From: Bradyrhizobium sp. CB3481
Lineage (GTDB): Bacteria; Pseudomonadota; Alphaproteobacteria; Rhizobiales; Xanthobacteraceae
DNA: 64,000 nt
Assembly (NCBI RefSeq): GCF_029714305.1
Contig: NZ_CP121647.1
Span: forward strand, 7,646,501-7,710,500
Direction: 5' to 3'
Below, one piece after another: positions 1 to 9,154 of this stretch. The position numbers were made by a program, and so were the translations under genes. Under the pieces are notes generated by a model, which did not search any database, was not told the DNA's origin, and saw nothing but the letters and a program-made list of their open reading frames with translations. Numbering within the stretch: position 1 is the first letter of the stretch; each line of letters opens with the position of its first letter.

Positions 1-2154
1 TGGGGCACGCTGGCGCGCGAGATCAACAAGAAGGCGCGGCACATGCCGCTGCGCCAGCTCTTCGGGCGAATTCCGAACGTCATGACCCAACTCGCGCCCT
101 GCATCATGATGAGCCCCCTTTCGATCGCCCAATACCTTCCGGCTGAAGCTAAGCCGTTCGACGTCGTGATCTTCGACGAGGCTTCGCAAATCCCCGTCTG
201 GGACGCCATCGGCGCCATCGCGCGGGGCAGCCAGGTGATCGTCGTGGGCGATCCGGAACAGCTTCCGCCGACCAGCGTCGGCCAACGCGGTGTCGATGAC
301 GAGGACGATGATGGTTCGACCGTGCAGAGCCAGCAGAGCATCCTCGACGAGTGCCTTGCCTCAAACATTCCCAGTATGCGGCTGTCCTGGCACTACCGCA
401 GCCGTCACGAGAGCCTGATCGCGTTTTCGAACGCTAAATACTACCGCGGCGAACTGATGACCTTCCCGTCGCCGGTGACCCGCGACACTGCGGTCCGCTA
501 CGTTCACGTCGAGGGCGGCATCTACGAGCGCGGCGGCGCCAAGGTGAACCGCAAGGAAGCCGAGGCCGTGGTTGCCGAGGTTGTCCGGCGCCTGAAGACA
601 TCGACGAAATCGATCGGTGTCGTCACGTTCAACGGCGATCAGCAGCGGCTGATCGAGAACATGCTCGACCAGGCGCGACGAAGCGATCCGGCACTTGAGC
701 CCCATTTCGACCGGAACCAGACCCGCGAACCGATCTTTGTCAAAAACATCGAGAACGTTCAGGGCGACGAGCGCGACATCATTATCTTTTCGGTGGCGGT
801 CGGCCCCGACAAGATCGGCCGAATAACCGCGCAGATCTCATCCCTCAACAGCGAGGGCGGTCACCGGCGGCTGAACGTCGCAGTTACCCGTGCGCGCAGC
901 GAACTTCTGGTGTTTGCGACGCTACGCCCGGAACAGATCGACTTGGGCCGCACCAGTGCCAAAGGCGTGGTCGATTTCAAGCACTTCCTGGAATTCGCCG
1001 AGCATGGCGCCCGCGCCATCGCCGAAGCCTTCTCTACGACAGGTCGAGAAACGGAATCGCCCTTTGAAGATGCCGTGATGGACGCGCTGCAGAGCCGTGG
1101 GTGGGAGGTTCACCCTCAGGTCGGCGTGTCGTTCTTTCGGATTGATCTGGGCATCGTGCATCCCGATTTTCCGGGACGCTACCTCGCCGGCGTCGAATGC
1201 GACGGCGCCACCTATCACCGCTCGGCGACGGCCCGCGATCGCGATCGCCTGCGCGAGATGGTCCTCACCAGCCTCGGATGGCGGATCCGGCGTATCTGGA
1301 GCACTGAGTGGTGGATGGATGCCTCGTCAGCGGCAGACAAGATCCATGCGCGCCTGACGGCCGATCTCGAAGCCGACCGCGCGTCGCGGCCTCCAGCCGG
1401 CTCCGTGGACGAGGCGATCGATACTGACGCGTCGACAGATAAGCAGATGCCCTTGCCCGGCGCTGAGGATCCACCGGAGGAAGCTCAGGTCATAAATTAT
1501 GAACCACCGCTGAATCCTACTTTACCAATCGAATCCGAACCGCAGCATCCACCGCACGCCCCTCCTGATCCGGCGAACGACCGCGAAGCTATCGAGGTGC
1601 CAAGGATGTACGCGCGCGGACCGACGCCGGCCGTAGCGGACCCTGCCGCGATTCCGGGCAGCTACGCCAAGGCCGACCCGAGCACCGTCGCGGCACCCGA
1701 TCGCGAGCGCTTCTACGACGTCTCTTATCGTACCAACCTCCGCAGGATGATCGATCATGTGGTCGAGATCGAGGGACCAATTTATTTCGACGTCCTGATC
1801 GACCGGATCGCCCGCTCCCACGGCTTCCAGCGCTCGGGCGAAAACGTGCAGCGGGTCATTCGTTCGGCGCTCGGACGAGGCCGCTTCCCTGTAACCCGGG
1901 ACGGCGATCGAGAGATCATCTGGCCGCAAGACGCCGCGCCCGGCGCCAAGTCGCCCTATCGCCAGGCCGGGGGCCGCGAGCACGGCGACGTTCCGTTGCC
2001 CGAACTGGCGAACCTTGCCGATTTCCTTCGTACACGGGGCCTTGAGGATGACGAGGACCTGATCCGTGGCATGCAGGAACATTTCGGACTCGGTCGTTTG
2101 GCAACCTCGACGCGCCAACGTTTCGAGGCCGCCATAAGGTCTAGTGAGAACTGA
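1..2154 (+). CDS. SF1 (Upf1-like) helicase with Vsr-like nuclease and DUF3320-like C-terminus, 5' partial
   Basis: The frame is open from the first base, so the start and the N-terminal part, including the expected Walker A, lie left of the window. Visible helicase motifs are DEAS (nt 175-186), GDPEQLPP (about nt 250), WHYRSRHE (about nt 390), VQGDERDI (about nt 760) and NVAVTRAR (about nt 873-896). A nuclease-like domain follows at nt 1060-1310, with an acidic FEDA segment, RIDLGI, ECDGATYH and RDRDRLRE, ending LGWRIRRIWSTEWW; this is the Vsr/MTES_1575-type fold fused to DUF4011-class helicases. After a Pro-rich linker, nt 1730-1900 resembles DUF3320. It probably unwinds and cleaves foreign nucleic acid, by family inference. 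It is the first visible gene of a four-gene run. From memory, DUF4011-helicase-Vsr proteins have been reported as antiphage proteins; I could not check this. Confidence 0.85.
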   Translation, partial: WGTLAREINKKARHMPLRQLFGRIPNVMTQLAPCIMMSPLSIAQYLPAEAKPFDVVIFDEASQIPVWDAIGAIARGSQVIVVGDPEQLPPTSVGQRGVDDEDDDGSTVQSQQSILDECLASNIPSMRLSWHYRSRHESLIAFSNAKYYRGELMTFPSPVTRDTAVRYVHVEGGIYERGGAKVNRKEAEAVVAEVVRRLKTSTKSIGVVTFNGDQQRLIENMLDQARRSDPALEPHFDRNQTREPIFVKNIENVQGDERDIIIFSVAVGPDKIGRITAQISSLNSEGGHRRLNVAVTRARSELLVFATLRPEQIDLGRTSAKGVVDFKHFLEFAEHGARAIAEAFSTTGRETESPFEDAVMDALQSRGWEVHPQVGVSFFRIDLGIVHPDFPGRYLAGVECDGATYHRSATARDRDRLREMVLTSLGWRIRRIWSTEWWMDASSAADKIHARLTADLEADRASRPPAGSVDEAIDTDASTDKQMPLPGAEDPPEEAQVINYEPPLNPTLPIESEPQHPPHAPPDPANDREAIEVPRMYARGPTPAVADPAAIPGSYAKADPSTVAAPDRERFYDVSYRTNLRRMIDHVVEIEGPIYFDVLIDRIARSHGFQRSGENVQRVIRSALGRGRFPVTRDGDREIIWPQDAAPGAKSPYRQAGGREHGDVPLPELANLADFLRTRGLEDDEDLIRGMQEHFGLGRLATSTRQRFEAAIRSSEN

Positions 2155-2232
2155 GCAAGAGCCGGCAGTCCATTCGAGATCTCCCAAACACATCACACAT
2201 TTGACCCGTCTCTTAATTGGACCTACGCGCGC

Positions 2233-3411
2233 ATGTCATCTCTTGCCTGGATCGATTTCGACGAAGCCGAGCGCCAGCGCGCAGAGCGGATCATGGCACT
2301 CTTTCAAGAGCGCGAGGGCCGCGACGAGCTGGGCTTGGGCGCCATACGCGATTCGATCGCGGATCACCTCTTTCCAGGGACGAGCACGATCCAGACGCGC
2401 TTGCGGTATATGCTTTTCATTCCGTGGGTCTTCCGTATGCTGGAAGGGCGGGACGTTCAGGAAAACCAGCTTCGTGTGGAAGCCCGAGCCTTAGAAATTC
2501 GCCTCGCCGACGCGCTAAGGGCTGGTGGCGAATCGAACGGCATCATCGGCCGCGACGCCGGTCCGCGGCTGCAGCGGCTGCCTAGCTCGGTCTATTGGGC
2601 CGGTCTGGGCGCTTGGGGCATTCGTCTCTTTCCGGGCTCCATAGATAGCCTTCTTAGCTCTCTGCGCGGCCTGAAGCGACTGCGCGTGTCGTACGACGGC
2701 GAGGACGCCAGCGCAGTTCCACGGGCCGCGGCGATCTGGAGTCAGGCCTTGCCGCAGCCCCCCAAAGACTTGCTCGAGCGCGCCGTCTTTCGACTGACCG
2801 GCGACGAAGCGCAGTTCATCATCGATCGCCTTGTCGCTACCCAACCAGCGGCGCTCCTGACCCTCCTGGCGCGCGATGGCATCAATGCGGAGTGTGACCA
2901 TATCTGGACACATCCACATCTTGCGTCGTTCCCGGCGCATGCGCGCCGCCTCGTCCGCCACGGCGAGATTTTCTCGCATGTGATGCATGGGGCGGCACTC
3001 CTCTACAATCTCGCGCTGAGCGAATTGCGCAGCCGGGATGATTGGGCTGCGGACTATCGCGAACGCATTGCGAGCTGGGCCGCCGGACTGGATCTTTCCG
3101 TCGTGCGCAGCTGGTCGCTCGATGACTTCTGGAACGCCGTTGAGCATCCCGGCCATAGCATCCGGCCTGCAGCCAAGCGCTTCGTGATGCAATGGCTCGA
3201 ACTGGTGATCGAGGGTACAACGCGAATTGCGTTGTCATCCGCTGCGCGGCAGCTGGTGGAGGAGCGTGAACGCCGATTGAAAACCAGCCAATCGCGCTAC
3301 ACCAACCACGCTGTGCGCGATCGCTGGACCGGTGCCTCCGGCGTCAACCGCCTCAACTTTCGCTGGAGCCAAGCGAAATCGCATTTGAAGGACCTGGCCA
3401 ATGCTGAATAG
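2233..3411 (+). CDS. DUF6361-like protein of a helicase/PLD defence module
   Basis: This 392-residue protein opens with SSLAWIDFDEAERQRAERI, followed by a DELGLGAIRDSIADHLFPG segment and TIQTRLRYMLFIPWVF. That opening is characteristic of the DUF6361 family as I remember it. No catalytic motif is obvious and the molecular function is unknown. The gene starts 78 bases after the helicase-nuclease gene and its last 11 bases overlap the next gene, so the genes are almost certainly cotranscribed. Its conserved N-terminus and its place between nuclease and helicase genes suggest a complex subunit or recognition factor; that is inference. The ATG at 2233 is chosen because the conserved opening starts there; the ribosome-binding site is weak. 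Confidence 0.75.
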   Translation: MSSLAWIDFDEAERQRAERIMALFQEREGRDELGLGAIRDSIADHLFPGTSTIQTRLRYMLFIPWVFRMLEGRDVQENQLRVEARALEIRLADALRAGGESNGIIGRDAGPRLQRLPSSVYWAGLGAWGIRLFPGSIDSLLSSLRGLKRLRVSYDGEDASAVPRAAAIWSQALPQPPKDLLERAVFRLTGDEAQFIIDRLVATQPAALLTLLARDGINAECDHIWTHPHLASFPAHARRLVRHGEIFSHVMHGAALLYNLALSELRSRDDWAADYRERIASWAAGLDLSVVRSWSLDDFWNAVEHPGHSIRPAAKRFVMQWLELVIEGTTRIALSSAARQLVEERERRLKTSQSRYTNHAVRDRWTGASGVNRLNFRWSQAKSHLKDLANAE

Positions 3412-5254
3412 GCGCAGCCTCGATCCCGAACAGCGCACCCTTTACGGCGCTAATCTTCAACCGCCCGCCGGCTACGTCTTCGACGCTGCCGTCGCCACCA
3501 GTTTCTCACTGGACCTCGAGACGGCGCTCGCCGTCCCGGTCAGCCTGGCGCTTTTTGCCGCCGAGAACCGCGACGACATTCTCACCCATCCCTTGGCGCT
3601 GCTTGAAGGAGCTGAGCGCATTGCCGGTCGTCTCCTAATCTTCACCGATTCCGGACATATCCAGGCGCACACGCGGCCGCATTCTCGCCTGTGCTCACTG
3701 CTCGAACGGATCATCGTGGAGGTGGCGGCCCCTAACGGAGGTGCTTTCCATCCCAAGATATGGGCACTCCGCTTCAAGCCATTGCGCTCGGATGATCCGA
3801 TTCGCGTTCGCCTGCTAGTGCTGTCGCGCAATCTCACCCGCGATCGCTCATGGGACATCGCCCTGACGCTTGACGGCGTGGTCGCAAAAAGGCCGCAGGC
3901 TCTCAATCGCCCATTAGTTGATCTCATTCGCCGATTGCCAGATTTGGCAATCGCAGGCCTGCCCAGCGGTGCTCGCGACCTCACGGAAGAAATTGCCGAG
4001 GACGTGCGCCGCACAGATTGGAGCCTACCCGCGCCTTTTCAGAGCGTCGCCTTCGCTGTGAACGGCCTCGGGGGCAAGCAATGGCGTCCAGAACCCTGTG
4101 CCCGGATCGGCGTGATCTCGCCCTTCTGCGACGACCAAGCGCTATCGATGCTTGCAGGCCTGGGTACAGAGAAACCCGTTTTTATCGGCCGCTCAGATGA
4201 ACTCGCTATGGTGCCTGGTACAACGCTTGACCGTTTCGGCCGGGTAGCCGTGCTGGACGAGATGGCGGCCACGGAAGACGGCGAGGATGCCGACGCCACT
4301 GCTCTCCACGGGCTGCATGCCAAGGCTTTCATCGCGGAGACGGGCTGGGATACGGCGATTACAGTCGGATCCGGTAATGCCACACGCCCCGCTCTTCTGT
4401 CAGGAAGCAATGTAGAAGTCTTCGCCACCCTAACTGGCAAGCGTTCACGCGTGGGCGGTGTTGAGGAGATCTTGGGAGACAAGGGGTTTGGTCGGCTAAC
4501 CCGTCCCTTTGTACCTGATGAACTGTTGGCCGTGGGTTCAGCCCAGCGTGCTGCCGAGGCACGGCTTGATGCAGTTCGCCGCGAAATTTGTCAGAACGGC
4601 TTGAAACTTCAGTGCGAGCGCACCCAGTCGGCCGATGACAGATCTCCGCTCTGGCGCGTTTGGCTGACGCCGTCCGCACCGCTTGCACTTCTCGGTATCA
4701 GCGGCCTCCGCGTATGGCCCATAACGCGGGGCGAGGGTCATGGCAAAGACGCCCTTGAAATGCTGCGACTGGGGGAGCGGGTCGACCTCGGCGCGATGCC
4801 GCTGATTGATCTGACTTGCTTCCTCGCTTGCTATCTGACCGATAGAGATAGCGAGGCCTCTATTTTGTTTAGCACCGGGCTCGTCATTGAAGGGCTTCCA
4901 TCGGAACGGCACGCCGCCATCCTACGCTGGGTGATCGACAGCAAGGAGGCGTTCTTTCGGTATCTTAGGCTGCTTCTCTCCGAGCTCGGCGATCCGTTCG
5001 CCGCCGCGCTGGCCGCCCAGGATCGATCCGGTCGCGGCGCGTGGCGCACGGCCGACGACGACGCCCCACTCCTTGAGGAGATGGTGCGCGCCTTCTGCTG
5101 GGGCGGTAATCACCTCCGGGCGATCGAACGGTTGATCATACGATTGGAAACTGTCGAGCCGGGTGAGGTAGACCCAATCCCAGCCGAATTCCGGACACTG
5201 TGGAGCACATTCCGGCTTGCGCTCGACGCTCAGGGGAGCGCTCATGCAGAATGA
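3401..5254 (+). CDS. Phospholipase D-fold (HKD-like) nuclease-type protein
   Basis: This 617-residue protein shows two half-sites of the phospholipase D fold. The first is HPKIW (near residue 115) followed by LSRNLTRDRSWD. The second is LHAKAFIAE (near residue 304) followed by GSGNATRPAL. Both keep the His-x-Lys and the downstream Asn-containing loop, but the Asp eight positions after the first His is not conserved (Arg and Glu). PLD-fold proteins of this kind accompany helicases in defence systems such as DISARM (DrmC) and are usually taken as nucleases. The start overlaps the DUF6361 gene by 11 bases, and the end overlaps the next gene by 11 bases if that one starts at 5244. A long C-terminal half (residues 330-617) has no motif I recognise. 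Confidence 0.8.
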   Translation: MLNRRSLDPEQRTLYGANLQPPAGYVFDAAVATSFSLDLETALAVPVSLALFAAENRDDILTHPLALLEGAERIAGRLLIFTDSGHIQAHTRPHSRLCSLLERIIVEVAAPNGGAFHPKIWALRFKPLRSDDPIRVRLLVLSRNLTRDRSWDIALTLDGVVAKRPQALNRPLVDLIRRLPDLAIAGLPSGARDLTEEIAEDVRRTDWSLPAPFQSVAFAVNGLGGKQWRPEPCARIGVISPFCDDQALSMLAGLGTEKPVFIGRSDELAMVPGTTLDRFGRVAVLDEMAATEDGEDADATALHGLHAKAFIAETGWDTAITVGSGNATRPALLSGSNVEVFATLTGKRSRVGGVEEILGDKGFGRLTRPFVPDELLAVGSAQRAAEARLDAVRREICQNGLKLQCERTQSADDRSPLWRVWLTPSAPLALLGISGLRVWPITRGEGHGKDALEMLRLGERVDLGAMPLIDLTCFLACYLTDRDSEASILFSTGLVIEGLPSERHAAILRWVIDSKEAFFRYLRLLLSELGDPFAAALAAQDRSGRGAWRTADDDAPLLEEMVRAFCWGGNHLRAIERLIIRLETVEPGEVDPIPAEFRTLWSTFRLALDAQGSAHAE

Positions 5255-8200
5255 ACGATTCCGCGCTGCGCCCGCATTGGCGCCGCTGAAAGCCTTTCAG
5301 CGCCGTACCGTCGACTATGTGTTTGATCGGCTCTACGGGGCAGACGATCCCGTGCGCCAGTTCCTGGTGGCCGACGAGGTGGGACTCGGCAAGACCATGG
5401 TCGCTCGCGGCATCATCGCCCGGATGATCGAGCATCTGTGGGACAGCGTCGGAAGGATCGATATCCTCTACATCTGCTCCAACCAGGCGATTGCAGCGCA
5501 AAATCTCAACCGCCTGAACGTCCTCGGCCGCCGCGAACTGGCCCTGCCAACCCGTATGACCTTGATTCCGCTACAACTGCAGGAGCAGGAGGGGTTCGCC
5601 GGTTATCAAGAGGGACTCGACGCTAATAAAGTAAACTTCGTCAGTCTGACTCCCGGCACCACATTCGATCTCCGATCAGCGACTGGGGTTACACAAGAGC
5701 GCGCCCTTCTGCTGCACCTGTTGAACGACCTCGTCTCTCGCCCCCGCGGTCTTCATAACCTGTTGCAGGTTACCGCCGGCGTCGATGGCTGGAATCGGGC
5801 TGTCGATGGCCTGAGTCTGAAGGGTGTCGAGGAGCAAATTATCGAACGTTTCCGCCGCGACGTGCAGACCGATCGGGATCTCTTCCAGGAATTGGAGCGG
5901 GTCTGCGAGATGTTTCCGCGTCGTCGGCACGAATATCCCGCGGAATTGACGCAACCTCGCAACAACCTCGTCGCAAGGCTACGCGTCAAGCTATCCCACG
6001 CCTGCGTGGATGCGCTCCAGCCCGATCTGATCATCATGGACGAGTTCCAACGCTTCCGCGATCTGCTACACGGCGATAGTGACGCGGCAATGTTGGCGCG
6101 CAAGCTGTTCGAGTACTCTGCTGGCGACGGTCACGCTGCGCGTACCTTGCTTCTATCCGCCACGCCCTATCGCATGTTGAGTCTCGCCGGCGACGAGCCG
6201 GAGGAAGGCGATCATTATCAGGATTTCCTAGAGACGTTGAGCTTTCTGTACGGCCGTGACAAGGGCCCCGAGATAGCCGGCATACTTGCGGGCGAGATGC
6301 GTGCCTTTCGGGGATTCCTGCACGGCCTTCCCGCATCACACGCAACTGCAGTCAACACGCGCAAAGCGATCGAGCAACGCCTACGCCAAGTGATCGCGCG
6401 CACCGAACGCGTCGCCAGTACCGTCGATCGCGACTCCATGATGGGCGAGCCGCCCATCACCGTCTCCGTGGCGCCGGTCGATCTCGTACAGGCGGCCGCA
6501 GTCTCGGGGGTGGCGCGCGTGCTCGATGCGCCTGAGATCATCGAGTATTGGAAATCGGCGCCGTATCTCCTCAACTTTATGCGACACTACAGTCTAAAGC
6601 GCCTGCTGGAGGAGAGAATGGATGCGCCCTCCGCCGCGCTGCGCGATGCGATATTGGCCGCCCGACCATCGATGCTCGATCGCAACCTACTCGACTCCTA
6701 TGCACCGCTCGACCCGGCCAACGGCCGTATGCGCGCGATCGTGGACGACATTTTCGGCGCAGGCCTCGAACAGAACCTCTGGATCCCACCGGCGATGCCC
6801 TATTACGGGATTCAAAGGTCGGAGCCGCCCCTCACCAAGGCGCTAATCTTCTCCTCCTGGTCCATGGTGCCCGATGCCATCGCTGCGCTTCTGTCTTATG
6901 AGGCCGAACGGCGCATGGGTGTAGGCGAATCCGGCCGACGCTATTTCGATCAGCACCGCTTGCGGCCGTTGCAGTTTCGACAAGACCAAGGTCGACTGGC
7001 CGGACTGAGGGCGCTGCTGCTGATCTATCCGTCCCCCACACTGGCCGAGATTGCCGATCCGCTCTCGGTGTTCGCCGAGCGTCACCAATCGCTCTCGCAG
7101 CAAGCGATGCGCGAAGCCATAGCCGGCCGCCTCCAACCAGCGATTGACGCGCTTAAGCACGCCGCCGTTCAAGGTGACGAGGCAACCATCGCCGAATGGG
7201 CCGCCCCCGCGCTGATCGACCGTCTGCTGGGCTCCCGCGCCAATGTTTGGCTTTCGGCGCCGGGCGGATTAGCCGCATTGGCCGGCGAAGAAGGTTTCCG
7301 CGAACATGTCGCCGAACTAGGCAGTGCGGCGAAAAGTGACTTCGGCGCCGTTCCTCATGACCTCCGCGATCTGCTCGTTGACGTCGCACTCGGCAGTCCT
7401 GCGGTGTGCGCGCTTCGCGCCCTGCGCCGGATCGCGCCGGAGCTTGCTTGGGACGACACACGGTTGCTGAGCGCCGCCTCCGAGGTCGCCTGGGCGTTCC
7501 GCACGCTGTTCAATCAACACGATGCCGTCGCCCTGCTCCGACGTGGCGCCGAAGATCGCTACTGGCATCGTGTTCTGACCTATGGCGTCGACCAGAACCT
7601 CCAGGCGGTCCTGGATGAGTACGCTCACTATCTCGTCGATGCGGAAGGCCTAGGTGCTCAGCCCCCACAGGAACGGGCCGCAGGAGTAGCCCGCGCGATG
7701 GCCACGGCCTTGTCCATCCGTCCCTCACAAATCGACGTGGATGACCTTCGCGTCGAAGGCGACGCTCTCAAAATCAGCAAGTTCCAAATGCGCGGCCGTT
7801 TCGCAATGCGCCTCGCTGACTATCGGGATGAGGAAGGCGCCGTTGCACGCCTTGGCGGCGTGAGGGACGCGTTCAATTCGCCATTTCGGCCCTTCGTTCT
7901 CGCCACCACATCCGTCGGCCAGGAGGGACTGGACTTTCACCCATATTGCTATCGCGTTTACCACTGGAATCTTCCGGGCAATCCGGTCGATCTGGAGCAG
8001 CGCGAGGGACGCGTTCACCGCTTCAAAGGACATGCGATCCGTCTAAATCTCGCCGAGCGCCAGGCTGCGGTCGTGCGTGGAAGCGGCGACGCATCCGTCG
8101 ATCCCTGGATGCGAATGTTCGACAGAGCCCGCTTCGAGACTGCTGTCGACACGGATCTCATCCCTTATTGGATCTACGAAGGCTCGGTCCGGGTCGAAAG

Positions 8201-8420
8201 GCGGGTGCCCGTGCTGCCTTTCAGCCGCGAGGTCACACGCTTAGCGTGGCTCAAACATAGCCTGACGGTTTACCGTCTGGCCTTTGGTCAGCCGCGGCAG
8301 GACGACCTGTTGACGTACCTTAATACGCTGGCCGGCACGGGTGTTTCAAATGACGACTTGCGCGAACTCCAAATCAGTCTGGAGCCTACTGATCCTACTT
8401 CACAGAGCGACAATCCTTAG
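5244..8420 (+). CDS. SNF2/DEAD-type SF2 helicase of the four-gene module
   Basis: The protein has 1,058 residues from the ATG at 5244, which has a GGGGAG ribosome-binding site six bases upstream; an upstream in-frame ATG at 5217 lacks one. Helicase motifs run in order: motif I VADEVGLGKTM (near residue 45), motif II MDEFQRF (near 266), motif III LLLSATPYRM (near 305), motif IV LIFSSWSMV (about 535), and motifs V-VI TTSVGQEGLDF and EQREGRVHR (about 890-922). Motif II is DEFQ rather than DEAH. Similar ATP-dependent motors act in DISARM, Dpd and restriction systems. A roughly 330-residue insert separates motif IV from motifs V-VI. It is the last gene of the operon; only decayed mobile DNA follows. 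Confidence 0.88.
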   Translation: MQNERFRAAPALAPLKAFQRRTVDYVFDRLYGADDPVRQFLVADEVGLGKTMVARGIIARMIEHLWDSVGRIDILYICSNQAIAAQNLNRLNVLGRRELALPTRMTLIPLQLQEQEGFAGYQEGLDANKVNFVSLTPGTTFDLRSATGVTQERALLLHLLNDLVSRPRGLHNLLQVTAGVDGWNRAVDGLSLKGVEEQIIERFRRDVQTDRDLFQELERVCEMFPRRRHEYPAELTQPRNNLVARLRVKLSHACVDALQPDLIIMDEFQRFRDLLHGDSDAAMLARKLFEYSAGDGHAARTLLLSATPYRMLSLAGDEPEEGDHYQDFLETLSFLYGRDKGPEIAGILAGEMRAFRGFLHGLPASHATAVNTRKAIEQRLRQVIARTERVASTVDRDSMMGEPPITVSVAPVDLVQAAAVSGVARVLDAPEIIEYWKSAPYLLNFMRHYSLKRLLEERMDAPSAALRDAILAARPSMLDRNLLDSYAPLDPANGRMRAIVDDIFGAGLEQNLWIPPAMPYYGIQRSEPPLTKALIFSSWSMVPDAIAALLSYEAERRMGVGESGRRYFDQHRLRPLQFRQDQGRLAGLRALLLIYPSPTLAEIADPLSVFAERHQSLSQQAMREAIAGRLQPAIDALKHAAVQGDEATIAEWAAPALIDRLLGSRANVWLSAPGGLAALAGEEGFREHVAELGSAAKSDFGAVPHDLRDLLVDVALGSPAVCALRALRRIAPELAWDDTRLLSAASEVAWAFRTLFNQHDAVALLRRGAEDRYWHRVLTYGVDQNLQAVLDEYAHYLVDAEGLGAQPPQERAAGVARAMATALSIRPSQIDVDDLRVEGDALKISKFQMRGRFAMRLADYRDEEGAVARLGGVRDAFNSPFRPFVLATTSVGQEGLDFHPYCYRVYHWNLPGNPVDLEQREGRVHRFKGHAIRLNLAERQAAVVRGSGDASVDPWMRMFDRARFETAVDTDLIPYWIYEGSVRVERRVPVLPFSREVTRLAWLKHSLTVYRLAFGQPRQDDLLTYLNTLAGTGVSNDDLRELQISLEPTDPTSQSDNP

Positions 8421-8809
8421 CAAACTTATCGGGCCAGATGCCACAGAGCGTCCAGCGAGCCAACATCTCAGGGCTATCGAATCATGCCTCTGCGAGGTCT
8501 CTGCCCGGCTGGCAACCTGTGTCAAAGCGTTTTGTTGCTTCGCGGTCGACTTCTAAGGGAGGTGTTAATCTATAGCATCGCTTCCGCCAGTTCCCTGTCA
8601 TTCGATCGCAGGCCGGATGGATCGATCGCAGAAGCCGACGACGCCAGATTGGTCGCGCCCGACTGGAAGAGCGACATCACTCCGGAAGGAGGCCGACCGT
8701 TCCGCCTACCTACAGCAGCCTTCCAGGCGACCGGAGTACGGCTGAGCGGTCGTTTACATGACGTTTGGTCGCGTCGATTAGGCAACCCGTATAATCGCCG
8801 GCGTCGACC

Positions 8810-9041
8810 GTGGTCAGTTCGACCAGATCTAGGCCGATGCCTGCGTCGGCTTTAGCAGGCTCTACGAGCCATTCGCAAGGGCGGCCCGATCATCGAGGCC
8901 GCGTGCTGGGCGCACTGCAGGCGCAAGTTCTTTGATCTCGCGCGGCTCAGCAAGGCGCCGATCGCGGCCGAGGCGGTCAAGCGCGTCGATATTCTGTTCG
9001 CCATCGAGCGCGAGAAGTGTCGGACCCTATTCCGTCGGTGA
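8810..9041 (+). pseudogene. IS66-family transposase (TnpC) remnant
   Basis: The reading DACVGFSRLYEP, and after a frame change near 8873-8880 GGPIIEAACWAHCRRKFFD, then APIAAEAVKRVDILFAIERE, matches the middle of IS66 transposases, which read ADAYxGFxxLY, CWAHxRRKFF and AIEREI. An in-frame stop (8830-8832), the frameshift and a terminal stop at 9039 make it a dead fragment. No terminal inverted repeats or TnpA/TnpB genes are visible. Confidence 0.75.
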
Positions 9042-9122
9042 GCGTCGCCCCTCCGCCGCCGCTTTCAGCCAACTGCCTGACGTTCAGATTCGCCAAGCGA
9101 ATGTTATGGCATATGCTGGCCA

Positions 9123-9154
9123 ACTGATAAGCTTTGCGACCAAACCTTATCAGT
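9123..9154. repeat. 9-bp perfect inverted repeat
   Basis: ACTGATAAG (9123-9131) and its reverse complement CTTATCAGT (9146-9154) enclose a 14-base spacer. This could be a recombinase core site, an insertion-sequence end or a protein-binding site. The right arm belongs to the 13-bp sequence repeated at 21481. Confidence 0.45.
9142..9154 (+). repeat. 13-bp direct repeat, left copy (flanks Druantia)
   Basis: AAACCTTATCAGT occurs here and again at 21481-21493 in the same orientation. The two copies bracket the whole Druantia operon. Confidence 0.5.

Noticed and set aside
1..8420. DISARM or Dpd system for the first operon
   Set aside because: The PLD protein and helicase fit loosely, but there is no DUF1998 DrmB-type gene in this operon, no methyltransferase and no DpdA-type transglycosylase in view.
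8421..8809. Small open frames left of the IS66 remnant
   Set aside because: They are short, overlap in several frames and match no family that I recognise.
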